In this document: one piece after another, positions 1 through 11,551 of the stretch
How positions within the stretch are numbered: the first letter of the stretch is position 1
How the letters are laid out: every line of letters begins with the position of its first letter
Assembly (NCBI GenBank): GCA_037157565.1
Contig: JAZHRO010000073.1
Span: forward strand, 18,792,501-18,856,500
From: Thalassia testudinum
Lineage: Eukaryota; Streptophyta; Magnoliopsida; Alismatales; Hydrocharitaceae
Reading direction: 5' to 3'
Length of the DNA stretch: 64,000 nt
Position numbers and translations under genes: made by a program
Notes under the pieces: generated by a model
The model's input: only the letters and a program-made list of their open reading frames with translations
Databases searched by the model: none
What the model was told of the DNA's origin: nothing

Positions 1-937
1 AAATTGGTAACCACTTCTCTATACTATACTACGACGAAATAATAAAAACTATAGGGGAGTCGCGTTCACCAGCAAACCAGGGTAGTCAGACGAGGGTGCG
101 CGGACTATGGAGGGGCGAGACCCCTGTTTGGTTCTGAGGGCTGGACCCCTGTTACTGAGAGGGCTAGGACCTATACTATTCCGTGTTGTACTTTGGGCAT
201 ACCCGTTAGCGGAAATGACTGACCGCGTGACAGTGTGGGTTAGCTACCCATGCGCTTATCGCGTGTGCCGTAGTCACCGCTACATCTGTCAGTGACCTTG
301 GGGTGGTTGACTGGGTGTAGGATCACCACGGGGGACTCTCCCGACTAGGAGAGCACCACGTGTGCCTTCTACTCTTCGGAAAAGACTGCAATCAAGATCG
401 TTCCCACAAGGAACATTCGAGATCAAGAAAGAGATCTGAAAAAAATAAACCAATGGGTGAAAAGGAATAACTTGTAAAATAAAGTAATTGGAAAAGATAG
501 ATTACTTGTTAGCTTTTACTGCTTTAGTTAGTTGGTTACCACTCTACTCAGCATTCGCTGACTTTGTTTACTCATAACCCTTTTTAGGTCCAGGTGTTGA
601 GCAGCTCGAGTCATCGGCTGCAAAGAGTGCTGGGCCCAGTCAAGCCCAGCAATAGTCTTCTTATTGTTGTACTTTCTTTTGTTAGTGGGTTTAGACTCTT
701 GTTACCGTTTACGTTTCTGTACTTTGTTTCCACTTTACTGTTGTTGTGGTGATATGTACTGTTAGCAGCTTTTACTTCCTTTACTACTTGTACTCTTTTA
801 CTGTTAGTTACTTAGCATAGTGAATGTGGTTTACTTTCCTGCTTTTTTGTTATTTCTTGTTGGACGACTGGGTCTTGGGATTAATCGAGTCAAGCTGGTC
901 TCGGGTCCTGTAGGGATTCGGGAATTGGGTCGTAACA
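1..937 (+). repeat. 3' part of a diverged chromovirus LTR
   Basis: This stretch aligns by eye, with many substitutions, to the last kilobase of the two other LTR copies of element E (about 16130-17006 and 24530-25390). Shared landmarks are the block around 86-130 (tagtcagacgaggg, gcggactatggaggggcgag), the block around 300-360 (ggtgtagga, gggactctcccg, gagagcaccacgt) and the terminal block 860-935 ending gggtcgtaaca. It is visibly more diverged than those two are from each other, so it comes from an older or different subfamily member. No gene is seen in it; the short ORFs here are chance readings of LTR sequence. Confidence 0.7.
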
Positions 938-2163
938 AGGCGAGTATGCACACGAGGAGGAGGGGCTTGTGGAGAAGAGCCTCTCGACCCCCTGCAGTTG
1001 CTGTAGCTACTGCTGCCATACTGCGGGTGGCGGCAGCGAGGAAGACGAATGTCGCGAGGAGTTCTGGGTACTAGATTTTTCCCGTGTCAAACGTCCAGAG
1101 CACCTACCGGATTTCTGGAACAATAGCGAACGTCTAGAGCTGAAGCCGAACGTCTGAAAACTCGTGGAGTGCCGAGGTAAGTGTCCTGAACGCTCATCCA
1201 TGCACGTACGTGAAGTACGTGGCATGCACTGTCGTGGTTTTGAACCTGCAATTGTATGTGCAGGTACAGGCCTTGGAAAGGCACGCAAGCATGCTCTTCG
1301 AGGTGCTTTAAGACGTTTGGACATCTCCACAGATGTCTGAAAGACCTATCAGACGTCTGGGTGCACTAACAAACATCTGGAAAGACCCAAGATGACTATA
1401 AATGGGTTCCAAACATCTACCAGCAATGCAGGGAAGTAAGGTGAGGTTCTGAGATCGTTTAAGACGTTGGATTCTAGTCCCAGACATTTGATTTTAGACA
1501 GTATGCACGTTTTTGGCCCATTTAGGGCCCAAACGAAGTTGGATTTATGCAAACAAAATACCAATGTTTTCCGCTCGAGTTTCTCTACGTGTTAGTGTCA
1601 ATTATATACCATTTTGAACTCATATGATGTGACTTAGTCACTGGTATAGGTCTCCAACCTGTAGCGTGTTCGTGGCCTGCGAAGACGACAGGACCTACGG
1701 TTCTAGCCCCCATTCCTCCCGTGTTTCCAGATAGAGTGGTTTACTTTAATATTATGATTTAAATAAGTAAAGTGCATGTTTAAAATAACTTGATTAAACC
1801 CTAGGATGTGAAATGAACCTTAGGGCTGAAATGAATGAATATTGTTTGAGCTACACTGTTTACTTTGAGATGCATGTTAAGCCCTAATTACTAGCAAGTG
1901 TATTAATTACTTGATGTGCTGCTTTCTCAATTATTAAAATACGAGCTGCCTGTTATAAGAATGAAGCCCAAGATGTGAACAATGAGATTTGAATGTTGAG
2001 CAATGGAATGAAAGGAATGCACGCATGAACCCTATGGGAAATTAGGAGAAGAACTCCTGTATACGGAAAGAACCTTGTAAGTAGACGGGAAGTGAGCTGG
2101 CTTTTGTGTACACAGTACCAAGGAGAGCAACTGTCCCTTTAGAGTAGAGGGGAGCTTGCCGTC
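938..2163 (+). repeat. Element E 5' LTR, first preserved part
   Basis: Matches 23150-24355 of the 3' LTR of E closely. Both copies start with gtatgcacac and share a run of gacgtctg-type motifs (about 1090-1490 here), a splice-like block around 1630-1740, and end at gggagcttgccg. The copy stops at 2163, where element A begins; its continuation is at 15962. The first ~560 bp of the LTR, which in the 3' LTR carries the TATA box, are absent here, so this LTR has lost its promoter. Confidence 0.75.
2159..2163. repeat. Target-site duplication of element A (left copy, ccgtc)
   Basis: Five bases directly before the terminal TG of A's 5' LTR. They match ccgcc at 15962-15966 with one difference. The uninterrupted target is visible in the other LTR of E near 24350-24360 (cttgccgccctt), which confirms the insertion point. 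Confidence 0.85.
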
Positions 2164-2880
2164 TGATGGGAACACCATCATGAGCCCTATCTCTTTTTGA
2201 CCCATAAAAGAGAACAAAAGCTCCTACATAACCAACTGGAGGTCCTAATTCACTGAATAAACTTTCTGAGAGAAAAGCAAGAAACAAGGGGTAAAACTAT
2301 AATTTTACCATTGTAGTACAGCAACAAATTTTCTCAGGGCGAAACATAGGTCAAATGATCTTAACAAGATAAAAAGTAGGTTGGTTCAAACAGAAAAGGG
2401 TTCGCGTGAATGCTAGGAATTAAATGACTTCTTGTAACCCTAAAATAGACCCACTTGATTTAACAAGGTTCTGGTCAAGATAAAATTCACCTAAATCCTC
2501 TAAATATCATAGACAAATATTCTCTAGGATTTAGAACCTTCAATTTGGCCATTGGAACCTATTTTGACCTAGAATGGGTTCTTAGACAAATGTTTGCCCT
2601 AAATTGGGTTTTTACGTTAATTGCCTAGTCAAACGTGGTAAAACCCAAATCCAACCTCACCATTGGATTCCTTATGTTCAAATTAGATTTATACCAAAAT
2701 TTGGACCTAAGGGGAATTCATCTTGACCCACTTTGCAAATAGGTCCAGCCCAATTACATTTCTACCCCTATCTTTCAAAAACCCTTACAATTGACCCCCT
2801 AGCTTCTTCATCGTTCTTTGCAATGAGGTCCCTCCACCATTATAGCGGAGGGAATCCTACTCTGGTGAGCTTAAAAGGGC

Positions 2881-3076
2881 GATTTCTCCCTGATCTCTCA
2901 GAGAATCCCCTTCAAAATTGAAAGGGAGATTCTCTCAGAAATCTCCTCCAGTGTGAACCTAATTAGAAGCCCTATTTGGTACCCAATCTCTCATGCAAAT
3001 GCATGAGAGATTTGGGTCTCTCTCGAGTTTCCTCTGCCGGCGAACTTGCCGTGCTTGGAAGCTTGGCTTCCAAGCA
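2881..3076 (+). other. Three stacked fold-backs upstream of the TATA box in the A LTR
   Basis: Hairpin 1: gatttct (2881-2887) pairs with agaaatc (2937-2943), and gagaatc (2901-2907) with gattctc (2928-2934). Hairpin 2: tctctcatgca (2987-2997) pairs perfectly with tgcatgagaga (3000-3010), with an outer acccaa/ttgggt. Hairpin 3: tgcttggaagc (3052-3062) pairs perfectly with gcttccaagca (3066-3076). All lie within 220 bp before the TATA-like box at 3097. Hairpins 1 and 2 recur in the B LTR with different sequence. Confidence 0.75.
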
Positions 3077-3096
3077 CAAACTCGACCTCCAGAGCC

Positions 3097-3103
3097 TATT
3101 TAA
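3097..3103 (+). promoter_or_regulatory. TATA-like box of the A 5' LTR
   Basis: tatttaa in the context gcctatttaagaaacc, immediately after the fold-back block and before the pyrimidine-rich stretch. In the 3' LTR the same place reads tatgtaag (near 14132), which is weaker. Assigned as the likely start of the U3/R promoter by position only. Confidence 0.45.
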
Positions 3104-4219
3104 GAAACCCCAATTTGCCCTACATCTCCTAAGCTTGAATTTAGCCGAAGAACTCCCTCAATTTCATCTCTCCTCCTCCGACTGACCTGCTTGTCAAGCT
3201 CCGGTGACTTCTCCCACTCTCCCTCGTCGCCTAGCCACAATACCAGTGGCAGGTTCCTCTTCCTCTCGCTTGTCCGTGTCGCGCAACACCCGTCGACGCT
3301 CCTGCATCCCCTTCATCCTTGCCGACCTCCCTCACTGAGCATCTCCGTCTCCGGCATCGGCGATACGCACAGATGCCATTCCTGCCTCCCCCTTCGTCTC
3401 TTCACTCCCAGATAAGTCCTCTTACCCTATACTCCCTTTTCCCCTCTTTATTTCCTTCAAACAACCACTGTCGCACTCCACCACCATCATCCCCTACACC
3501 TCCGGCCACCACTCCAGTGAGTTTGCTCCACCTCCCTCCTCGCCGACCGGTCCACAAGCACTGCCCCAACTCACTAATCATAACCCCCCACTCACAACAC
3601 TCCACCACTCACCCACAAGCGCCCCCAAACACACCCACACACACGGCCATAGTGTGCCCTAGGCACGCTACCTCAGGCGGTCCCATGCCACGTCAACCAC
3701 CTCTGCACGTTCGCTGCACCGTGGTGAAGCTCCCTGAGCTTTTTAACATGGCTGCGAGGCTGTTTGTGTGATTTCAGGTCCAGGGGTTCGCCGCCATTAA
3801 TGCACAACAAGAAGCTTGTTTGCAAGATTCTCCAGGCTGTGCCCACTCCAGGATCCAATCCCAGGTCGCACGGAGAGCCATCGTAAACATCTCCTGGTGA
3901 CCAATTGAAGCCAAGAGCCATCACTGCAGCTACAATCGAGCAATGCCCCTCTGCTGCAGGCACGCATGAAAGAGGGTGGGAAGTTAGTCCCACCTCGGAA
4001 ACATTTGGCGCACCGCACCCGCATAAAAGGAATTTCTGCATAGGGCTTATCACCTCCAACTCACGGGGTGAGGTCCTCTCTCACCTGACCCGATGCCTCG
4101 TCCGCGATCACACCCCGCGGACTTGGTGACCCGACCCGACCGCACACCTCGCCTACCATCGCACGTCGGTGGGCCTGGTCTCGGGCGCGTATTTAACTCG
4201 ATTACCCGAGAAGTGGCTC

Positions 4220-4610
4220 TAGGAGAGCGAACGTAAGAGAGAAAGGAGAGAAGAGAGCTTGTGCCGGTAGGGGGTAGGTTTTGCTCTGCAGGTCGAAGAA
4301 GAGAAGAAGGAGAAGGCTAAGGTAGAAGAAGAAGGAGCTGAAGGAAAAGGGCTAAAGTCAGCGAAAGAAAGAAAAGAGAAGGAAGGAACTGAAGGAAGAA
4401 GAAGCTAAAGGCAGCCGGAAAGGGAAAGAGAAGAAGGCAGAGGAAGAGAAAGGCTAAGGCAAGGAAGTAGAAGCCAAAATCAGAAGAGAAAGGCGAAGGA
4501 AGAAGATAAAGAAGAAGAGAAAGAAAGAAGAAGAAGATTGAAGGCAGCCGCCAGAGACAGAGAAAAGAAGAACAGGAGAAGAAGAAGAAAAGAAAGAGTC
4601 GAGCACTGTA
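4220..4610 (+). repeat. Purine-rich (GA/GAA) tract in the A LTR
   Basis: About 400 bp of almost only A and G, with many gaagaag and gagaaagg units, in the transcribed part of the LTR. The same tract is at 15270-15655 in the 3' LTR and, enlarged by tandem duplication, at 42255-42835 in the B LTR. It can be read as a Lys/Glu-rich frame, but frames differ between copies, so it is low-complexity sequence rather than a gene. Confidence 0.7.
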
Positions 4611-4914
4611 GCATCAACATTTTAAGGCGTTTGATTCACAAATTAGCCATCTAATTTTGTGTTTATTCACATACATTGGTTCCTTTAGTGCCTTACATGT
4701 ATTCCTATTTTTTTGCACTATAACGTTGATCTTATTACATATTATATTCTTTCAAATTCTCAAGTTGTAATCTTGATTTCTAAACCCTAATTTGCTCCCT
4801 GTGTTCGATCTCAGACTTTAAAATTTGAGTAAAAAATTGTATTTATTTTGAATGCTTTTTCGACTGTACTACAACGCGACCTTTTTAAAACTCGATCAAG
4901 CATCCCAAACATTT

Positions 4915-4932
4915 TGGTGTCGTTGCCAGGGA
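4915..4932 (+). other. Primer binding site of element A (tRNA-Asp type)
   Basis: tggtgtcgttgccaggga, four bases after the LTR end. It differs from the perfect tRNA-Asp site seen in element C at three positions, all C-to-T or G-to-A changes. tRNA-Asp priming is typical of the Athila branch. Confidence 0.8.
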
Positions 4933-6022
4933 GCAACGGCGATTTAGAAATCTTAATTACAATTGCTAATTTGGTACTAACTTGAGACATCTATTTTTCT
5001 ATGGTTGTTTCAGGGGAGAAGATTCAACATAAGACTGCCGCACAATAAACACGCCCGGGGCATGTAATTTATGATTAACCTCTTTCTCTTAAGCCCCTTA
5101 TTCTGAAAAGGAAAAAAATAAGATAAAATCAATTAGGGCTACCTGCTTTCCATTTCTAGCTAATTCACCAAAGTTTCCTGATTTGATTTCAACAACAATA
5201 CTGACTTGTGCACCCATTTAAGGTAACTAGGGCTACCACCTTCTTGGTTGAGCCCTAGATACCATATTTTGGCAAACTAAATTGGACCAAGATTAAAGCC
5301 AAATTAAGGATTTCAATTTAGGGTTTTAGAGACACACATTCATAAGCAAGAATCAACTCTCCAAAAGGAGGTGTGCCTAAGCCTTGGTTGAAGAGACTTA
5401 TTCAAGAAAACCCTAAAATTCAAGCTCTTAATCTCACTTGAATCCTAAAAGAAAGGACCTAAAACTTCTCAAAGAACAAATAGGTGAAGTTGACCCTCTT
5501 GTTGGGTCAACCAACCTTAAAATTAGGTCACTTTTGCACTCAATACATCTAAAGTTCAAGTGGAATCTTAAGCACCCTTGCTCTTAACTAAAACTGGTAG
5601 ACTTAAGAGGTCAAAGTCCTCATTCTGGTCTACCTGGAACATCGGTGACAAGAGAGGTCAGGTGGGGGAAACCTTGTAACTAGTGGGGATGCTCTACCAT
5701 GTAGGGGTCTTTGCGGGACTCTCCCTCTCTTGCTGCCCAGGTATTTCTTAGGTGGACGGTTTTCTGACTAAGGGGTATCATCCGCCCTGAACCTCTATAG
5801 TCATCCAAATTTTTGGGTGTCTTGATTGGGTCCATCACATTGTACTCTCGTCCAAACCATTGGTACATGTTCGGTAAAAGGTCCTTAAGACCATCCTTGA
5901 GGCCTCCTTTAGTGATTCACTCCCGCCAAGGCCAGGCCTTGACTTCCGTGTTTGTGCAACAACCCCACCACATAGACATCTCCTCTGGTTCTTCTGAACC
6001 AAATTCTCCTTCTTCCATCATC
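4933..6022 (+). other. Element A leader, no gene seen
   Basis: About 1.1 kb between PBS and gag with no long frame. It aligns with the B leader (43163-44247): shared blocks are ctagggctac followed by ctgctt, the region around 5380-5480, and the block 5655-5815 (gacaagagaggtc, ctctccctctct, ggtatcatccgcc). Conservation between two separate elements suggests a functional packaging/leader region, but nothing specific can be named. Confidence 0.6.
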
Positions 6023-7660
6023 ATGGCACAACCAATAGAAGAAGAGAATAACCTTGAGAACCAACTTCAGCACCTTAATGATTTATGTCAAGCCTTTGTA
6101 AACCCGCCGCAGCATCCTATGATGCGAGATCACTATAATCTCGCTGCGGTAGCGATCGAGCCTCGAGTCCAAATCCCGACTGGAGGTCCTGATTCTGAAC
6201 TCAAGCCCAACATGATTCATGCTATTCCTAAGTTTCATGGCCTTAATTCCGAGGATCCCTTCCAGCACATCAAACAACTCAAACATCTGGCTCAGACCTT
6301 CAGGTCAGATGTCCAAAATCGAGATATTCTTCTCATGAAGATGTTCTCCTTCTCTCTTATGGACAAAGTAGCTCACTGGTATCAGACTCAAATGCGGCCA
6401 ATCAACACATGGGTTGAACGACAATCCGAGTTCTTGAAAGAGTTCTTCCTAGTTGGTTGGATGAATTCCTTACGACAACAGATCACACACTTCACCCAGC
6501 AATCTGGAGAACCCCTCCATGAAGAATGGGATCGTTTCCTGGATCTCATGCGGAAGTGCCCCCATCATGGAGTTCCTAAATGGGAACAAGTCCAGTCTTT
6601 TTACTAGGGACTCCGTGAAGATATCCCCTTATTTGTCAATGCAACCTGCGGAAGAAATATCATGGGTCAACACGAAGACTCTGTGGGAGATTCTCGAGAA
6701 TATGTGCGAGAACTCCATCAATAATGACTCCATGGGCTTATTTTATCGGACGAATGCCCACGCATCGACGAATCGAAGGGGAGCACATGAGACGTAGGGC
6801 CTGTCCGCATCCATCGACTTAGAATTGATGGCTAGTCGGTTGGACAAGGTCTCTATCATTGAAAAGAAGGTGAACGAGCTGACTCAACATCTGCAGCAAG
6901 CCACCTCTACACAAAACCTGTTTGCACAACTGCCCTCTGGGAGGGAAGCTGTGCATAACATCTGTCACCGATCTTCTTAGGGGATGGACCCGTATCCACC
7001 ACCGTCTGACTCTTGGATCGGAGGGACCTCCGATCCAACAAACTCTAGTTGGGGGAACTCTGAACCCTCATACTTTGACTTTCCTGAGGTGCATCAAACC
7101 TGCGAGGACCTCAACGCCATCCAGAATGACCCATTCTCTAATACCTATAACCCTGGATGGCGAAATCATCCCAATTTCCTGTGGGCAAGAAATAATCAAA
7201 ATCAAAGACCACCATATCAACACCATCCACAAGCTCCTTGTCCATATCAGCTGCCTCAGCCTCGGCCCAACCCCACCTATCAATTTGGGCCAACTCAAAC
7301 AGATCAAAAGACTCTTATCCTTCAGACTCTGGTTGGCATTCAGAAGACGAATGTGGCTATGCAAAAATAGCATAAGGATGAGATCACAGAGGTTCGCAAT
7401 CAACTCGCCTAGATGGCGAATTCCCGCCAACCTGGCACACTTTCTTCACAACCTCTGTCGAATCCAAATAACATGGCAAACCAGAGGCGCATTATGAATC
7501 CAAATCTGGGTCAAGCCCACATGATTTATCAAGCCCCTTTTGTTCCATCACCCGACGAGATGGAAGCTTCAACATCATATGCGGGATCAGCAGCAGCAAC
7601 CTATTTTACCAACACCAAACCAAAATCAGGCAGGACTAAATTCTGTTACAACCTGTAGTG
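6023..7660 (+). pseudogene. gag: Element A gag (capsid region), broken
   Basis: Gag would form the virus-like particle and bind the element RNA. The start at 6023 (MAQPIEEENN) matches the start of B gag at 44248. The capsid-like part around 6200-6600 has the blocks FHGLNSEDPFQHIKQL, LMDKVAHWYQTQ and LMRKCPHHGVPKWEQVQSFY, the same blocks as in B, C and D. An in-frame TAG at 6605-6607 stands where B has CAG. A frameshift near 6680 moves the reading to another frame (NNDSMGLFYRTNA), and further shifts follow before 7540. The C-terminal part is Pro/Gln/Asn-rich (about 6984-7370). I see no zinc knuckle. Confidence 0.85.
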
Positions 7661-8640
7661 GCAAAGCAACACAAGACCCACCTTATCCAAGCTTCTTTCA
7701 GCCTAGGATAGTTATCCAGGATACCCCTATCCCAAATCAAGAACTTGGACCTATTCTAGAGGAACCATCCAAGGTTCCATTTCACGAGGCCTTGACTAAG
7801 GGAAAGAGGACAACCAAATCCATGGCACCTAAGGAGGATCTAGTTAAGCTCTTTGAACAAGTCCATATAAACATCCCGTTGATGGATGCAATCCTCTATG
7901 TACCGGCTTACGCACGATTTCTAAAAGACATGTGTACACCCAAGCGTAAGCTGCGAACCAAAAGTGGGAGTCCAATCGTACTGTTAGAGCAAGCCAACTC
8001 TGTAATTTTGAGCAAACTCCCACCTAAGGCAAAAGACCCAGGTACTCCCCTGATTTCCTGTACCATTAGTGATACCCAATTTGACAGAGCTTTATTAGAT
8101 CTAGGAGCCTCCATAAACCTAATACCTACATCCATACTTGACCACCTTAAGGAATCTCAGCTCAAACAGACAGAGGTGACATTACAGTTGGCTGACCGAT
8201 CTATTAAGTCACCTAAAGGAGTTCTTGAGGATGTCATCGTTAGGGTGCAGGATTTCTATTTCCCGGTGGATTTTGTAGTCTTGGATATGGATGTTCCAGA
8301 AAACCCGAGGGATACACCAATTATACTAGGGATACCCCTTCTGGCCACTGCTAGGGCCAATATAAATTGTGAGGAGGGCCAAATTGAACTGAAATTCGGG
8401 AACCAAACACTAAAGATTGACAACTTTAAGGCCCAACAAGGGATTAATTGCGGTGTTATAGAACAAATATGTGACATCAAGGCTGTGGTTGACGATCCGT
8501 ATATTGAGGACAACCTGACTACTTCTAATCAACCACAAGAGGATCAAAACCCGCAATCAGAGGAGTCCAACCCTGACCTAGATACACCTGTAACTCCTTC
8601 CCTTATTCCTGACACCCACCCCGAATCGCCCGCTACTGCT
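7661..8640 (+). pseudogene. Element A protease and flanking linker
   Basis: Retropepsin-like aspartic protease that would cut the Gag-Pol precursor. The active-site motif is LLDLGASINLIPTS, with DLGAS at 8098-8112. It is followed by the flap/C-terminal blocks (QLADRSIKSPKGVLEDV, FPVDFVVLDMDVP, IILGIPLLATARANINC). This stretch is open from 7540 to 8709 in one frame, one of the better preserved parts of A. The next stop (TAG, 8707-8709) is CAG in B. B, C and D have the same motif block at the same place. Confidence 0.88.
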
Positions 8641-10185
8641 GGTAACCCTGTCCTGGAACTCAAGCCTCTTCCCGACCATCTTAAGTACATCTTTTTGGGT
8701 TCCAATTAGACGTTTCCTGCGATTATCAACTCTAGACTCACACCTGATCAGGAATCCCGTCTGATTACTATTCTTCAGCAACATCGAAGAGCCATTGGAT
8801 GGACTCTCGATGATTTGACCGGTATTAGCCCCTCTTACTACACACACCGTATCTACACCGAAGAGGGCACACGACCTTCCCGTGAAATGCAGAGACGTTT
8901 GAATCCTAATTTACAGGAGGTCATGAAAAAGGAGATCATCAAGTGGTTAGATGCAAGGATCATCTACCCGATCTCCGACAGTCGGTGGGTGAGTCCAATC
9001 CAGGTTGTGCCTATAAAGGTAGGACTCACCGTGATCACGACTGAAACCAGAGAAATCATACCGACCCGTGTGGCGAATTCATGGAGAGTCTACATTGATT
9101 ACAAAAGACTCAATACCTCTACAAAGAAGGATCATTTCCCATTACCATTTATTGATCAGATCCTCGAGAAACTAGTAGGAAATAGGTTCTTTTGCTTTTT
9201 GGACAGGTACTCCGGTTATAACCAGGTGGCAATCCATCTTGAGGACCAAGAAAAGACCACTTTCACCTGCTCCTTTGGGACATACGCATTCCAAAGGATG
9301 CCATTCAATCTTTGTAATGCACGCGCTACTTTTCAGTGCTGCATGCTTGCCATATTCTCAGATATGGTAGGTGATTATCTGGAAGTCTTCATGGATGACT
9401 TTTCAGTATTCGGAGAATCATTTGACGATTGCCTCCTGCACTTGGTCCAAATCCTCAGGTGATGCATTGACGTGAATTTGGTTCTTTCATGGGAAAAGAG
9501 CCATTTCATGGTGCCTGAAGGAATTGTCCTGGGACATCTCATATCAGAAAAGGGCATCCAGGTTGATCGAGCCAAGGTGACCTTGATTTCCAAACTCCCT
9601 TTTCCTAGCTCTATCAAGGACATCCGATCTTTTCTGGGGCACGTCGATTTTTACTGTTGATTCATTCTTGATTTCTCAAAGATCGCGTGCCCCCTAACAA
9701 CTCTGCTATCCAAGGATGTTCCCTTCGAAATCTCCAAGGAATGCACTCAAGCATTTGAAATCCTCCGTGATCGAGTTACCCAAGCTCCGATCCTACAGTC
9801 CCCTGATTGGTCTCAACCCTTTGAGATCATGTACGATGAATCTGATTTTGCTGTAAGAGCAGTACTTGGGCAAAAAATTGATGGGAAACCTGTGGTCATC
9901 TACTATGTTAGCAAGACACTTGACAAGGCTCAGCGTAACTACACAGTTACTGAGAAAGAGCTGCTAGCCGTAGTATTTGCCCTGGAAAAATTTAGATCAT
10001 ATCTCCTGGGTTCCCGTGTTATCATTTACTCGGATCACACAGCTGTGAGGCATCTCCTTGCGAAGAAGGATGCGAAACCTCGATTAATCTGCTGGATCTT
10101 GCTGTTGCAAGAGTTTGACCTCGAGCTTCGCGACAAAGTGAGAAAACAGAACGCGGTAGCTAATCACTTGTCCCGCCTTCCTTCC
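8641..10185 (+). pseudogene. Element A reverse transcriptase and RNase H
   Basis: RT copies the element RNA into DNA; RNase H removes the RNA strand. RT shows the Ty3/gypsy order: MQRRLNPNLQEVMKKEI, the fingers block with DYKRLN, then FMDDFSVFG, whose catalytic Asp pair is at 9394-9399, then LGHLISEKGIQVD and FLGHVDFY. RNase H follows ([39 protein letters not shown]). The fourth RNase H acidic position is changed: the usual ADHLSR reads ANHLSR near 10160. In-frame stops are TAG 8707, TGA 9460-9462 and TGA 9658-9660; at each B has the sense codon CAG or CGA. All parts are in one frame up to a shift near 10290. Confidence 0.9.
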
Positions 10186-11551
10186 GAGATCATTGACCCT
10201 TCCAGACCCATTACAGAACATTTTCCTAATGAGCACTTCCTGACTATCAGTACAGGGCTTCCATGGTTTGCTGATATAGTAAACTACCTGCATCACATCA
10301 AATTCCATCCGATTAGATGAAGGCCAAGGAGGACAAATTGCTTTCCGATGCCAAGTATTACTTCTGGGAAGACCCGTATCTGTTCCGCATCGGTGCTGAT
10401 CAGATCATTTGAGATGTGTCGCGGAAGTGAAAATTCAGGATATATTGTCCTTCTACCATAACCAGGCATGCGGTGGACATTTCTCAGGTCATAAAACCGC
10501 AGCAAAAGTCCTCCAATGAGGCTTCTATTGGCCTACGATTTTCAAGGACGCATACAATCACTGTAGGGCATGCACTCATTGCCCAACCTTAGGCAACATG
10601 AGCCATCGTGATATGATACCCTTACAGCCAATTCTCGTATGCAAAATCTTCGACGTATGGGGGATTGATTTTATAGGACCCTTTCCTGTTTCGGACAGCT
10701 TCGAGTACATTTTACTCGTTGTTGACTACGTGTCCCAATGGATCGAAGCCATTCCAACCCGAACCAATGATCTTAAGGTGGTTATCAAATTCATTCATTG
10801 GAACATCTTTTCGCGGTTCGGGATTCCACGTGCTATAATCTCTGATGAAGGGACCCATTTCACTAACGCTCAGTTCAGGTCACTAATGACCAAACACGGG
10901 GTGTTGCACCGAATCTCTACTCCTTACCACCCCCAAACTAATGGTATAGCTGAGCTATCAAATCGGGAGATCAAGAAAATCCTCCAGGTCACTGTTAGAC
11001 TTGACAGGAAAGACTGGTTATCTCGACTTCCAGAAGCTTTGTGGGCTTATAGGACCACCCACAAAACCCAATTAGGTATGTCTCCCTTCATATTGGTGTA
11101 CGAGAAGGCATGTCACCACCCCGTCGAATTGGAGGACAAGGCCTACTGGGCAATACGGAACTGTAACCTAGATCTTTCTAAGGTAGGAACCCACAGAAAG
11201 CTTCAAATGAGTGAGATCGATAAATTATGCCACGACGCATATAAGAACTCGCGAATTTACAAAGAGCGGGTTAAGGCCTTTCACGACAAACACATATCCA
11301 AAAAGATCTTCCACCTTGGTCAAAAGGTCCCACTCTTTGATGCCAAGCTTAAATTGTTTCTAGGAAAACTATGATCAAAATGGATCAGACCTTACCTCTT
11401 CCAACAAACCTTTGGAAATGGAGCCATCGAGATCAGTCCACTCAGCCATGATTCAGAACCTTTCATCGTGAACGATCAGAGACTCAAACCGTTCATTGAC
11501 CTGGCCGATACAAATTTGGCTGAGATATTCTTTACCCTCCATTCTCCCTGA
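10186..11551 (+). pseudogene. Element A integrase
   Basis: Integrase would insert the cDNA into the genome. The N-terminal zinc-binding part (about 10330-10590) is out of frame and carries stops. The catalytic core is open from 10598: first Asp in GIDFIGPF (10667-10669), second Asp in ISDEGTHF (10844-10846), Glu in [10 protein letters not shown] (10952-10954). This gives D-58-D-35-E, identical to B, C and D. The C-terminal part continues past a TGA at 11372-11374 in the same frame to a stop at 11549-11551. There is no chromodomain, as expected for the Athila branch. Confidence 0.88.

Larger units (their letters stand above)
2164..4911 (+). repeat. Element A 5' LTR
   Basis: 2748 bp, beginning tgatgggaacacc and ending catcccaaaca. 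The matching 3' LTR is 13193-15961. Inside, in order: three fold-back structures (2881-2943, 2981-3017, 3052-3076), a TATA-like tatttaa at 3097-3103, a C/T-rich stretch (3140-3660) and a purine-rich stretch (4220-4600). Short ORFs across the pyrimidine-rich part differ between the two LTR copies in frame and stops and are not genes. Confidence 0.9.

Noticed and set aside
3319..3771. 150-codon open frame rich in Pro, Ser and His
   Set aside because: It lies in the pyrimidine-rich part of the A LTR; the 3' LTR copy has different frame ends, so it is composition and not a gene.
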